Positions 11,863-23,800 of a stretch of 64,000 nt of DNA are shown in pieces. The notes beneath the pieces were generated by a model, which saw only the letters and a list, made by a program, of their open reading frames with translations, was not told the DNA's origin and made no database searches. Origin of the DNA: Metellina segmentata (taxonomy: Eukaryota; Arthropoda; Arachnida; Araneae; Tetragnathidae). The first letter of the stretch is position 1. Every line of letters begins with the position of its first letter. The stretch covers positions 90,603,978 to 90,667,977 of the forward strand of contig OX375873.1 of the NCBI GenBank assembly GCA_947359465.1. Direction: 5' to 3'. The position numbers and the translations under genes are program-made.

Positions 11863-12797
11863 GGGCACTGGGAAGTCACAATTCTTAAAAAAAAATCGAA
11901 TTTGTGATTTCAATTGCATTTAATAGAGGGCACCAATACGAATCGATTGATGTATCACTTATTATGTAAAATGCATTTTAAGTTACTAAAATTTAATTTT
12001 CAAATTATCCTTTTTGGTTTCGGTTTCAGTTTTGAAGTTTTGGTTTTGCCGACGATGGATTATATTTTTTAAAAATTTTATATTTTTAGTATGTTTTTGT
12101 ATAAATATACATTTTAATCGATTGGTAACAGGTTTAACTGCGACTGTTAATATATTTAACCGCAAATTTTGTTTACTTGTGATTTGGAAAGTTCTTATCG
12201 ATAAGGTAAGGAAATGCTATTTTGTAGTCTTCTGTCGTTTTCTCAAAATGATAAATTTTCATCTTCAGGTACGCTCTGTGAAAAAACTATTAAAGTATCA
12301 GTCTGAAATTTTGCATACACATGTATTTCTATTAGGCAATTATGTTAAAATATAAACTGTTGTAGAAATATGAACATAATTTTTTTTAATGGGTGATTAA
12401 TAGGTATAAAATCACAAAAATTTCATAAGCTGATTTAAATTGTGTCTAAAATTTTTTTCCTGGTTATTTTCAACAAAAAGTATTTTAATGAATTCAAAAA
12501 ACATTTCTAGTGATAGGAAAAAAAGTTGCTATTCAATATATATTAAAGTTTTTTTACAGAGCGCACCCAAAGTGAACTCACTGTATTGAATTATTTTTCA
12601 CCGAGTTCTATATAAATGCTCTCTACAAAATATTTTTACTTTTAAAATTTTAATTTTTAGCTTGAATTAATTTTAAAATGCATTACAAACACGTTAAAAA
12701 AATTTATGTTGGTACTTATAATAACTAAAATTTTCTATGTATTCGAATATGGGTCACATTTTCATGATTTCTGGCCTTTGATGACTTCCCGGTGCCC
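11863..12797. mobile_element. TTAA-3, non-autonomous TTAA-flanked DNA transposon
   Basis: TTAA at 11859-11862 and at 12798-12801 bracket inverted ends GGGCACTGGGAAGTCA and TGACTTCCCGGTGCCC (15 of 16 match). The interior (935 bp) is A/T-rich. Its longest frame (12014-12355) is hydrophobic, with no transposase motif. TTAA duplications occur in piggyBac and Kolobok; the GGG start does not decide which. Confidence 0.88.
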
Positions 12798-12801
12798 TTA
12801 A

Positions 12802-13520
12802 TGCAGTTGCAATTCTCGAAACAAGTTTCTCTACACATATTATTTCTGGACCATCCCTTAGTACATTACGTTTTACTGCTTATATATTTTAATATATTTT
12901 AAAAATTACTGTTCACTAACTAACAAATATAATTTTGCTAAAAAATTAACGTAAAAAATTAATTTTAAGTTAGCTTTCAAAATTCACTATTTTGATACCC
13001 CTACAATTTTAATCTACTTTGAAATTATTTTCCTAATATGAAGTTCTTATTTGATATACTATTCTAGTTATCTATATAAAAAAATCTATTGCAGAATGAA
13101 TTGTGTTACTTATTACGGAAAAGTGAACTATTATATATAATATTCTATTTTCTTAAGTAAAACTTTTTGATATTAGAACTACTCTTTAAAAGCAATATAA
13201 AAATAAATTTTTTTTAAAGAATTTGTTGTACAAAATATTATCTTACTCTTCGCTTTCACGACTTTCATTTCTACTCCCATAAAATTTGGATGGTTTCCCA
13301 GAAAAGAAAACATGGATATACCATCCAATTTAGGTAGATTATCCGACTGGCCTTTTACAAAGACTTATTCTACAGTCGTCATTTTTAAAGAAGAAATCTG
13401 CATAATAATAATAATGATGGTATAGACTATAACTCAACACAATTATTTAAAAAATAAAATTAGCGTAAAATCAATGAAAGCAACCTGAAATAACATGCAG
13501 CCGGCGAATGTAGCGAGAGA
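12802..13520. other. AT-rich stretch with no gene recognised
   Basis: No element ends, exons or RNA genes were recognised up to the border of the X array. Confidence 0.5.
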
Positions 13521-13528
13521 TTTCATGT

Positions 13529-15111
13529 CAAGGCCAACTAGAAAGACAGGCCCGAAACAAAAATATCACGTGATCAACTTAGTCGAAATCTTGGACTACG
13601 AGACGAGTAAACAACGAATATTTGCATGGTGAACGAATGGTATGTAGTATATGCTAAGTTACACCTTTTGGACGATTTAATGCCAAATGTGGTTTTTGTT
13701 GTTTTATTCAGTTATATTCATTTTATGGCAATCCTAAAGTTTTTCTTGACGATATTACAACACTTGCATTGTAGAACGAACGGAGTAATTTTATTTGGAA
13801 TTGTTGTACCGCTATTTTTTTCCCCGATTTCTTGATATTTGCTCCTTGTGTTGGAAATTTTGGACTGTGGAATTTTTCTCACTGGATTGATTTTTATTTT
13901 GAAATTGGAGATTGTAAGTTACAATATTTTTGTTTTGCTTATTGATTTAAATTTAGTTTTTCTTTGAATCTTTGAATGGTGCAGTTTATGTGGAACGCTA
14001 TTTTTCTCCATGGATTAAATTTGATTTTTGAAATTGCACATTGTAAGTTACGATTTTTCCCCCTTTTGTTGCTCACTTTCCTTTAATTGATTTGTTATGG
14101 CAGTAGTTTCAGTTTTCGTGCTTTTCCTACAGTTTTAAGGCTTAACCCTATTCAGCAAGAATTCTACAATGCTTCGTTTGTTGGATTGCGTTTGCAAGTG
14201 TCGTTTTAAAAAGTAAAGTAAAATATCAGGATATATAAGTAGGAATATATCAAAAAGAATAATTTTTAAAAAAGGAAAAAATCTTTTTAATACAATGGAA
14301 CAAATGTCACGTGAAAATCTTCTAATTTTTCTGTGTAATAATTACTCTAAACATGTCCGTTGTTTCATCAGTTACGTCCAGGTTTAACTCCTTGATTTTT
14401 AAAAATTGTCTGAAAGATGTAAAAAAGTGAGAAAAAAAAACGCCGTTTAGAAAAACGACCGGATTTTGGACTCCAACTTGGATTTGCTTAGATTGGCTGC
14501 CATCTTGATTTGGCGCAAACATTTAATTTGGCGACTACCACAGCGGATACTAGATCGCCACCAGTTGCACTAACAGTTCTAGCTATAGCTCGGAATGTAA
14601 TACTTTAATTCATTGATACGGTTTCCTTTTCAAATTTCGTTAACGGTCATTAAAGATATTAGTATTAAAATCATCTATTCACATACAGCAATTAGTGCAC
14701 ATTAGTCATGACAAAATACTCCAAATTAATTTACAATTCTCCTTTAAAGATGTTTTGAAGAAATTTTTTTAAGGAAGGTGATTGTAATTACCTGTTGTAC
14801 AATTTATCATCTTGTATTAACATCTGACTTTTGTTTTAATTTGATCTATGAAAAGGTAGATTACTGAACATTAGTTTCCATTTGTTTTAGTTGATTCATT
14901 GTTAGAATTCTATTTTAATTTGTATTTATACTTAGACTGTGAGAAATGATGTAATGACTGACTGCTTACTCTATGCTTTTATATTGCTATTTTAGTTGAA
15001 CAAAAATATTTGACAGTGAGAGATAAATATTGTTTTCTTTTGTATTATAAATATACATTTTATTATGTTATGTTTTTTCACTAGATGTGTTACATTGTAT
15101 GAATAAAATTG
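13529..15111 (+). mobile_element. Element X copy A, right end deleted
   Basis: Begins CAAGGCCAACTAGAAAGACA directly after TTTCATGT (13521-13528) and follows copy C (18043 onward) closely to gtatgaataaaatt. It then ends in TTG before the next TTTCATGT (15112-15119). The last 630 bp or so of C, including almost all of the right TIR, is missing. Frames such as 13626-13835 match C only because the DNA is repeated; no transposase motif is seen. Confidence 0.85.
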
Positions 15112-16273
15112 TTTCATGTCAAGTCCGACTAAAAAGACAGGCCCCGAAACTAACGGCGAAAAAGAAAGTCACGTGACCATCTTAGTCGAACTTCTGCCGA
15201 TCTCCGCTCATTGAATCAATTACATATCGTCGCTGCGCGGATAATACCCGATATGTGGCATTTTTGTTTTTCAAAACTCAGGTTATTTGCGCCTTTCTCA
15301 AAAGAGTATTCATAATATTCATTATTAATATTAAAGGAGAATTGTAAATTAATTTGGAGTATTTTGTCAAGACTAATGTGCACTAATTGCTGTATGTGAA
15401 TAGATGATTTTAATACTAATATCTTTAATGACCGTTAACGAAATTTGAAAAGGAAACCGTATCAATGAATTAAAGTATTACATTCCTTGCTATAGCTAGA
15501 ACTGTAAGTGCAACTGGTGGAGATCTAGTAACCGCTGTGGTAGTCGCCAAATTAAATGTTTGCGCCAAATCAAGATGGCAGCCAATCTAAGCAAATCCAA
15601 GTTGGAGTCCAAAATCCGGTAGTTTTTCTAAACGGCGTTTTTTTTTCTCACTTTTTTACATCTTCCAGACAATTTTTAAAAATCAAGGAGTTAAACCTGG
15701 ACCTAATTGATGAAACCGCGCAACAACGGACATGTTTAACGTGAACATCACACAAAAAAATTGGAAGATTTTCAAGTGAAATTTGTTCTATTGTATTAAA
15801 AAGGTTTTTTCCTTTTTTTAAATTCTTCGTATTGATATATTCCTACTTATATATCCTAATATTTTACTTTAATTTTTTAAACGCAACTTGCAACGCAATC
15901 CATTGTAGAATTTTTTCTCAGTAGGGTAAAGCCTTAAAACTGGATGAAAAGCGCGAAAACTGAATCCACTGCCATAACAAATCAATTACAGGGAAGTGTG
16001 CAACAAAAGGGGGAAAAAATCGTAACTTACAATCTGCAATTTCAAAAATCAAGTTTTATCCATGAAGAAAAATAACGTTCCACATGAATTGCACATTCCA
16101 AGATTCAAAGAAAAACCAAATTTAAATCAATAAGAAAAACAAAAATATTGTAACTTCTCAATATTCCAATTTCAAAATAAAAATCAATCCAGTGAGAAAA
16201 ATTCCACAGTCCAAAATTTCCAACACAAGGAATAAATATCAAGAAATCTGGGAGAAAAATAGCGGTGCAACAA

Positions 16274-17787
16274 TCTATATAAATAAGAATGGAGTGTTTG
16301 TTTGTACATTCAATATTTTCGACCCATTTCAAGTTTTCTATCCGTTTTGGACCCTTCTGATGCCGAATCCGTCTTTTTCTCGTTTGGTGTCTGTCTGTCT
16401 GTCTGTCTGTCTGTATGTTGTGCCCTATACACGTCCACGCGGTTTGAGATATTTTCATGAAAATTTGCATACAGTGAGTACTTATCTTCATTTAGTGAGT
16501 GGCATTGGTTGCGAAAGTCTGTCTGTCCGTCTTTCTGTTCTATGCTCGATTTTTAGTTAGTGTGTTTGTGTAGACATCACATCAATTGTATTCCAGATAT
16601 TTGATTGCGTTGTATTTTATTTTATACATTATCTATTAATTTAGTGAATGCAATATTAAACATTTCTTTATTGTTATATTTAGTTGAGTTTCATGCTAAA
16701 ACACCTGAGTAAGTATACTTAAATCAACCATAATTTGGTAGTTTGGGAAAAATTGGAATGTTTATTGAATATTACGATTACTTCGATTGCTTTACCAGTA
16801 CTGCTGAAAAAGTAATTCTTTTTCAATTTTTTTTTTTTTATGGTATTTCATCTTTGATACTTCATTTATTTCGAGTCTTATTTTTATTCTTTGCGCAATG
16901 AAAACGATTTAAGAATATTTGGGACAGACGATATTTTTCAATGAAACGAGAATGAACAAGATCGCGCGAGCAGTGATATTTTTTCTGGTTCTTTCGCTCT
17001 GAATTAATTTCACATTTCTAAATTTTGTATACTTTTAGTTGTAAGTTGTGGCAACTGTGCGAGATCAAGAGATAAAATTGAATCACAAATTAATATCTTT
17101 AGAACAATTTTTTGCGGCATCTTTTATTTTGTTTTACTTTGCTGTTTCACCACAAAGTATTAGACTTGAAAATGTTAGGTAAGTCAGTATAAATTTTCAG
17201 TAAATTTTAAGTGTAATACCATTATTGAAAGAATAATGCCGTTATTTAAAGAATAATGCCTTTATTGAAAGAATAATAATGTTTATTAATCCAAACTGGA
17301 ACTTTTTCAAACATTAAAAAATTCGTTGTAATAATGACATTAGAAGATTGCAAAACTTCACAATGTCGCATACCGGAGGCAAGAGTGGCACAAGTAAAAA
17401 AATATTGTTTTGTTGACTATGAGTGCGAGAGCACTCGCCGTAAATCGTAATTTTAATTAATTGAGTTGTGAACATGAAAAGAACTTAAGAAAGGGAATTC
17501 CAAATCTTCCTATAAATCGTCTTTTATAGTAGTAACCTTAGTATCACCTTTCGTCATTTTGTAGCTTTGTCATACAGCAATTGTGCGATGTATGTGAAAT
17601 GTATTACATGAATGGATATGCATGTGTAGGATTTGTGTCCAAAGTAAGTTGTAGAAAATATAAAGATGGCGAAAGATGTTAAAATAAATTTTTATTCCAC
17701 AAAAAACGTAAGTCATTATATATTTTGATTATCTCTTCAATCTAGAGTAAACCAATTCAAACCGAGTAAGGTCGGGTATTTTGCTAG
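16274..17787 (+). mobile_element. Helitron-1 (non-autonomous)
   Basis: Starts TCTATATAAATAAG and ends with a short hairpin (CCGA-gtaagg-TCGG), a GTATTTTG spacer and CTAG, inserted between A and T, as established for Helitrons. The host sequence on both sides joins to caacaattccaaat, which is exactly what copies A and C of element X show at this place (reversed). No target-site duplication is made, also as expected. No Rep/helicase frame is visible in its 1514 bp. It contains a TGTC microsatellite and the gtccacgcggtttgagat subterminal segment common in arthropod Helitrons. Confidence 0.92.
16388..16413. repeat. (TGTC)n microsatellite
   Basis: About six consecutive TGTC units inside Helitron-1. 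Confidence 0.95.
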
Positions 17788-18042
17788 TTCCAAATAAAAT
17801 TAATCCGTTCGTTCTACGAAGCAGGCGTAATATCGTCAGGAAAAACTTTAGTGTTGCCAGAAAATGAGTAAAATTGACTAAAACAACAAAAACACATTTG
17901 GCAATAAATCGTCCAAAAGTTGTAACTTTGCATATATTACATACCTTATGTTTACTCGTCTCGTAGTCCAAGACTTCGACTAAGTTGATCACGTGATATT
18001 TTGGTTTCGGGGCCTGTCTTTCTAGTTGGCCTTGTTTCATGT

Positions 18043-20269
18043 CAAGGCCAACTAGAAAGACAGGCCCCGAAACCAAAATATCACGTGATCAACTTAGTCG
18101 AAGTCTTGGACCGACCATGGTAAACGGATGGTATGAAGCATATGCTAAGTTACAACTTTTGGACGATTTTATTGCCAAATGTGTTTTTAGTTGTTTTATT
18201 CAGTTATATTCATTTTATGGCAGCCCTAAAGTTTTTCCTGACGATATTACAACACCTGCATCGTAGAACGAACGGAGTAATTTTATTTGGAATTGTTGTA
18301 CCGCTATTTTTCTCCCTGGTTTCTTGCTATTTGCTCCTTGTTTTGGAAATTTTGGACTGTGGAATTTTTCTCACGGGATTGATTTTTATTTTAAAATTGG
18401 AGATTGTAAGTTACAATATTTTTGTTTTGCTTATTGATTTAAATTTGGTTTTTCTTTGAATCTTTAAATGGTGCAGTTTATGTGGAACGCTATTTTTCTC
18501 CATGGATTAAATTTGATTTTTGAAATTGCAGATTGTAAGTTACGATTTTCCCCCCTTTTGTAGCTCACTTTCCTTTAATTGATCTGTTATGGCAGTAGTT
18601 TCAGTTTTCGCGCCTTTCGTACAGTTTTAAGGCTTAACCTTATTCAGAAAGAATTCTACAATGCTTCGTTCGTTGGATTGCGTTTGCAAGTAGCGTTTTA
18701 AAAAGTAAAATAAAATATCAGGATATATAAGTAGGAATATATCAATAAGAATAATTTTTAAAGAAGGAACAAAACCTTTTTAATACAATGGAACACATTT
18801 CACTTGCAAATCTTCTAATTTTTCTGTGTGATATTTACTCTAAACATGTCCGTTGTTTCATCAGTTACGTCCAGGTTTAACTCCTTGATTTTTTAAAATT
18901 GTCGGAAAGATGTTAAAAAGCGAGAGAAAAAAACGCCGTTTAGAAAAACGACCGGATTTCGGACGTCCAGCTTGGATTTGCTTAGATTGGCTGCCATCTT
19001 GATTTGGCGCAAAAATTTAATTCTGCGACTACCACAGCGGATACTAGATCGACACCAGTTGCACTTACAGTTCTAGCTATAGCTCGGAATGTAATACTTT
19101 AATTCATTGATACGGTTTCCTTTTCAAATTTAATTCATGGTCATTAAAGATATTAGTATTACAGTCATCTATTCACATACAGCAATTAGTGCACATTAGT
19201 CATGAAAAAATACTCCAATTCAATTTACAATTCTGCCTTAAAGATGTTTTGAAGAAATTGTTTTCTAAGGTGATTAAAATTAGCTGTTGTACAATTTATC
19301 ATCTTGTATTAACATCTGACTTTTGTTTTAATTTGATCTATGAAAAGGTAGATTACTAAACATTAGTTTCAATTTGTTCTAGTTGTTTAGTTGCAAGAAT
19401 TCTATTTTAATTTGTGTTTATACTTAGACTAGCTATGAGGAATGATGTAATGACTGACTCTTTACCCTATGCTTTTGTATTCCATTTTTTTCGTTGAACA
19501 AAAATATTTGATAGTGAGAGATAAATATTGTTTTCTTTTGTATTATAAATATACATTTTGTTTTGTTATAATTGTGCTATCTCTTTAAATACGTCAATTT
19601 TTTCACTACATGTGTTACATTGTATGAATAAAATTTTACTAAAATAAAGAAAAATCTGAACATTATTTTGTCTCTAGTTGTAATTTTCTTCAGTATACTT
19701 TAGAGTAAATTATAATTAAAAGTAGTAGTTTTCCTTCCCTACTAACTAAATGTATTTAAAACAGTACATTTCAGTGGAGTGTTTGTCAAATTGGGTCCGT
19801 GCTTGGTACCGATCGTCAGAAAATATTAGAAAGAAAATGAATAAAAACAAGTAAAAAATATGGTACATGCTTTTTATTTTATGCTTATTTTTAACTATTT
19901 TTCTTACGTTTCCTTTTATAACAACCACAATTTTTTTTATCAGGCATATTATTTTAATAAGGATTGCAAAAAAATATTACAAAAAACACCAGTCTGAAAA
20001 GTTTGTGAAATGCTGGTATGGTTTCGTGTATTTTTTCTGGATGATCAACTGAAATAGACATCTAGTGTGTACATTATGAATATTTTTTTGAAAAAGGCGC
20101 AAATAACCTGAGTTTAAAAAAATAAAAATGCTACATATCGGGTATTATCAGCGCAACGGCGATATGCAATTGATTCAACGAGCGGAGATCGGTAGAAGTT
20201 CGACTAAGATGGTCACGTGACTTTCTTTCTCGTCGTTAGTTTCGGGGCCTGTCTTTTTAGTTGGCCTTG
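18043..20269 (+). mobile_element. Element X copy C, most complete
   Basis: 2227 bp with TIRs: the left starts CAAGGCCAACTAGAAAGACA and the right, reversed, CAAGGCCAACTAAAAAGACA. They stay identical for about 30 bp, then remain similar through a subterminal palindrome TCACGTGA at 18081-18088 and CACGTG near 20213 and an ACTTAGTCGAA word. Both flanks are the 8-bp TTTCATGT (18035-18042 and 20270-20277). The open frames (18133-18459, 19867-20052) are hydrophobic, AT-driven and without transposase motifs, so it looks non-autonomous. 8-bp duplications fit hAT or P-type elements; TTTCATGT does not fit the hAT nTnnnnAn pattern. The superfamily stays open. Confidence 0.88.
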
Positions 20270-20277
20270 TTTCATGT

Positions 20278-21197
20278 ACTATGACGTCACACCAAGCTCC
20301 ACCCCGTTTTCAGTCACGTGACTTAGACGCGTTTTTAAGTCGCTTATAACGCTTAAATTAAAACTTTTTGTGATTTTTAAAGTTGATTTTCAGATTGTTC
20401 ATGATCTAATTTTTTTTTGTAAAATTAGTGCCATTTCCGGACGTTTTGTGACATAGTGCATATTCCCTATTATGGATATGTTGAAAGCCTGAATGAATAA
20501 TTAGTGGTTTTTCAATAACTAAATTGCCACTACAACTTTCACATTTAATCCTTTTACAACTGAATGACAACAATAACCAGCTAGATATGTGATTAAAGGA
20601 ATGTTATCAGAAATTGAATCACTTTTATGTAAACACTTTTATACATCAGTATATTTTACAGTAGAATCCGCGTATTGTCATTTCTTTGACTCCCAGAGTT
20701 TGATAACAATAACCGAGTAATAATATTAACCATAAAATCTGAAAAGTGCTGTTCTATAGATATTTGTAATGTACAGATTTTGATTTAACCAAAAGAGCAC
20801 GTTAGGCTTAGTTCAATAAAGTTATGTTTGTGAATTGTTGGATGCCATTATAACACGATATATTATTAAACTTGCTGAATAATTACTATAACCAAAGGAA
20901 AATAAAACAGGATAATCACAGATGCTGGGCCTTTGGTGATTCGAAAAGAATTTCGTAACCTAACAAATATTTCATTGGTTTTAATTACCTTAAAGTATAT
21001 TAAAAATGAAATCAACATACCTTTTTCTCCCTTTCTTAGCAACTGCGAGTGTAAAATTTAATCACGATAATCCTATTACGAGATTCTCCTTGAGTAAAAT
21101 TCTTCAATCGTTCTCTGCAAAATGCACTTTATTATGACTCCACAAATAGAAATATTTACACGGCTGCCTTATCAGGCATTCTTTTTTGGAACTACAC
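20278..21197. other. Unassigned DNA after the X array
   Basis: No gene recognised. The first 60 bp contain TGACGTCA and another TCACGTGA palindrome just outside copy C; the rest is AT-rich. Confidence 0.45.
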
Positions 21198-21306
21198 GAA
21201 AATATAATAGTAATTAATGTTCAAACGATAATACGAAAATGTAACAGTAATTAATGTGCAAACGATAATACGGAAATATAACAATAACTAGTGTACAAAC
21301 GATATA
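21198..21306. repeat. 37-bp tandem repeat, three units
   Basis: The unit gaaaatataatagtaatt...caaacgataatac is repeated about three times with a few substitutions. Confidence 0.9.
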
Positions 21307-21458
21307 TAATTCGAACTACTTTTAACAAATCCACTGATGAAACGCTCGCTCGGATGGCTTCAGCATTCAATTCAAACAAGACAAGAATTGTATACCTTTT
21401 GATGGTGACGTCATATAAGGTTTGCGTATCAGTCAGAAGGCTTTATAATCTAGGAGGT

Positions 21459-21857
21459 AGTGGTTCAGCCCGTCAACCACTTCCTACATGTGTACCGGAA
21501 CTTCGGAGAGCATTGCTTACTAAGTGGAGTGATCTTCCCTAATTTCAGCTCGATAATTTGATCCTTAGCATGCCTAGGCGTTGTATGGTCTGTATTTCAT
21601 CGTCTGGGAGACATACAATGTATCAACCATCATACGAACCATGTCATGTTAAGTTTTTGTAAGGGCGATATTTTTTGTAATTGCTTCAGTGAGCAAAAAT
21701 CGTAGTTTTTATGAATGGTATCATACATACATCATATTTTTTTCTTTTTCTTTTGTTTAATAAATGGGCTTTATGAATAAGTCACTTTTGTTTAGTTTCT
21801 GAACTTTTATTTGCCGGAGTTGGCATTATCCTTAATTTATGGACCCCCCCATGATTG
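21459..21857 (+). mobile_element. Tc1-gamma, 3' fragment
   Basis: Matches the C-terminal and 3' end of the fuller copy at 39579-41039. The coding part reads ELRRALLTKWSDLP, then frame-shifted MPRRCMVCISSSGRHTMYQP. The end is a degenerate TIR (tccttaatttatggacccccccatgattg, followed by TA). The 5' two thirds are missing. Confidence 0.85.
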
Positions 21858-22050
21858 TATAATAATAAACCTTCCTAAATAAAATAATTTAAAAACATGA
21901 AATGTGTTTTTAGATTATACATAGTAGAACTGACATGAGCAGGTTGAAAATGTGAACCCAAAGTATCAAGACTAATATTAAAGCAAAAATTCTATCTCAC
22001 TAAATGTTAAAAATTTCATATTTTTACCACACACTCTCAGTCCCTCTATA

Positions 22051-22345
22051 GGGCGGGAGTAGTCTGGTTGGAAGAGTAACGGATTAGCAAACGCAGGATT
22101 GTGAGTTCGAATCCAGCCAAAAACCGTCGTCTGAAAAAGTGGCTGATGCACGCTAAATCTGTCGTGGCCTCAAATATCCTCACAATCGCGTAGTGTAGAA
22201 GTTTGTAAAGTGGGTCTCAGGTAATGCCTCGTCATCTTGTCATGGTTCAAAATTACGTGTTGTTGCCCGCGCGTTTAAGATTGTTCCTGGACCGTTGCCA
22301 ATAGCCCGGTGTGTTGCTCAAGTCTGACCTAAACTAACCTGAAAC
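22051..22345 (+). repeat. SINE-A, nearly full length with polymerase III head
   Basis: The head resembles a tRNA gene: A-box region agtctggttggaagagtaac and B-box gagttcgaatcc, about 35 bases apart. The family body follows (gtggcctcaaatatcctcac, ctcgtcatcttgtcatgg, caaaattacgtgttgttg). The element would be transcribed by RNA polymerase III and moved by a LINE. The order and the box sequences are seen; activity is inference. Confidence 0.85.
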
Positions 22346-22395
22346 CTTCACAGGTAGGTTTGAGGTTAATTTAGGTATGTATGTAGTTCAATTTA

Positions 22396-22650
22396 TGCCA
22401 CACTGGAGCAGCACAACGGGCTACTGACGACGACGGTCCGGTATCAATCTGAGGGCAACACCTCATAATTTTTAACCCCGGTCAGATGACAAGGACAACA
22501 CTTAAGCTGGCACACCACTCTTCAAACTTCCACGATAGGCCAAAGTGAACATCCACGAGCCCATGATAGATAAATGCAGCAGCCCATGAATACACGACGA
22601 ACTTTTGTGGGATGGAGCATCGAATTCGCAACCCTCCGGTAGTGACTCCA
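22396..22650 (-). repeat. SINE-A, inverted, tail-to-tail with the copy at 22051
   Basis: Minus-strand copy starting at gccacactggagcagcac with the usual landmarks reversed (caatttttaacc, cagatgac, cttccacgataggcc). The head is eroded. It forms an inverted pair with the upstream copy, about 50 bp apart. Confidence 0.78.
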
Positions 22651-23539
22651 GAAAAATTAATAATTAAATGCAATAATCTCATTAGTGAATTTTCCCGGCC
22701 AGTGCTAATTCAACTACCCGCATACCTTAGTGAAGTTTCAGCGCTGCATTAGCGGTGTAATTAGACAAATCAAACTCTTTAACAACAGTCTAGGAAAGTT
22801 TTGTTACTCCAAACTTTACCCTTCACTACTTTTATCTACCAGTGCTAACGATAAGCAGCCCGTAATTGTCTCCTTTGAGAGGACGATAAGTAGTCAACCA
22901 CAGCAAACTCGAGACCCTGAACTCGAACTTTTAAACAAGTTTATTCCCCTGTCTGCAATTAATAGATAATAAATAGGTCTGAGAGACATGAAAAACAAAA
23001 GATAAGGAGACTTCTTTCTTCTGTGCGATCATAACTATTTCTCCATTATTACTTGCATTCCATTCTCTTTTTTCGATGATGATTAAAATTCCACGGAAAA
23101 AGATAATATTTTGTTTCTTAAGTGAAACGGCTGCGTTTAATGGATTTTTGTGCAATGAATTTCTATTCTCGGGTAGAGGACTGCTATTAGTCCCGGATTT
23201 TTTTTTTTTTTGGAAGCATTAAGTGTTTTCCTTTTTCTATATCCTTTGGGAAACTGTGAGAGTCTGCTACGCTCAAATATATTTATTTTCCGAAAAGATT
23301 TGCTTCGAGCTAATTGCAAATCAAGTTGATAACGTTCATCATTGTTTTGGAATTCAAACTATTGAAGTTCAGAACAAATTAGCTTATGAGTAACGAGGCA
23401 GGATGTATAATAAATCAAATTGGAGAAAAATAAAAACATTCGTATGTGAGTATTTAAAGAATTTGACCTCATTTCCCCTCACAAAAAAAATTTTAATTAT
23501 GGGTTGGTTTTATTAAGGTAGAAAGGTAGTTGGATAACA

Positions 23540-23797
23540 TTAACACCGCAGCAACGTAACGGGCTATTGGCGACGGTCTACGATCACTTTCGAAGAGAAA
23601 TATTCGAGGTTAACACCTCGCAATTTCGAATCACTCTCAGATGACGAGGTCATCACCTCAGCTTGCAACCCACTTTCCAAGCTTCGACACCACACCAACG
23701 TGAGTTTCATTTGAGGCCACGACTGATTTAAAGTGCACCAGCCCCCACATTCGCGACAGTATTTGGTAGGAGAGTTGCTAATCCAACCGGGATCTTG
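23540..23797 (-). repeat. SINE-A, 5'-truncated
   Basis: Reversed landmarks are cagcaacgtaacgggctattgg, cctcgcaatttcgaatcac, cagatgacgaggtcatcacc and gaggccacgactgattt, with a short piece of the head (gttgctaatcca). Confidence 0.8.
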
Positions 23798-23800
23798 TTA

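Larger units (their letters stand above)
15120..18034 (-). mobile_element. Element X copy B, inverted, with nested Helitron
   Basis: Reverse orientation relative to A and C. The left end CAAGTCCGACTAAAAAGACA equals the right end of C, and the right end TCTTTCTAGTTGGCCTTG equals the left end of C. It lacks about 850 bp of the C interior (around C positions 19215-20075) and carries a 1514-bp Helitron at 16274-17787. Without the Helitron it is about 1.4 kb. Both flanks are TTTCATGT (15112-15119 and 18035-18042). Confidence 0.88.

Noticed and set aside
12014..12355. 113-codon frame inside TTAA-3
   Set aside because: Phe/Ile/Leu-rich product of AT-rich DNA with no transposase motif; no start context or sister copy to support it.
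16105..16560. Two opposite frames of about 125 codons
   Set aside because: They run across the junction of element X and Helitron-1 and include a TGTC microsatellite.
13626..18459. Frames repeated between X copies (13626-13835, 18133-18459, and the 14322/15556 pair)
   Set aside because: The similarity exists because the DNA is duplicated. The products are hydrophobic or short and lack conserved motifs, so protein-level selection cannot be claimed.
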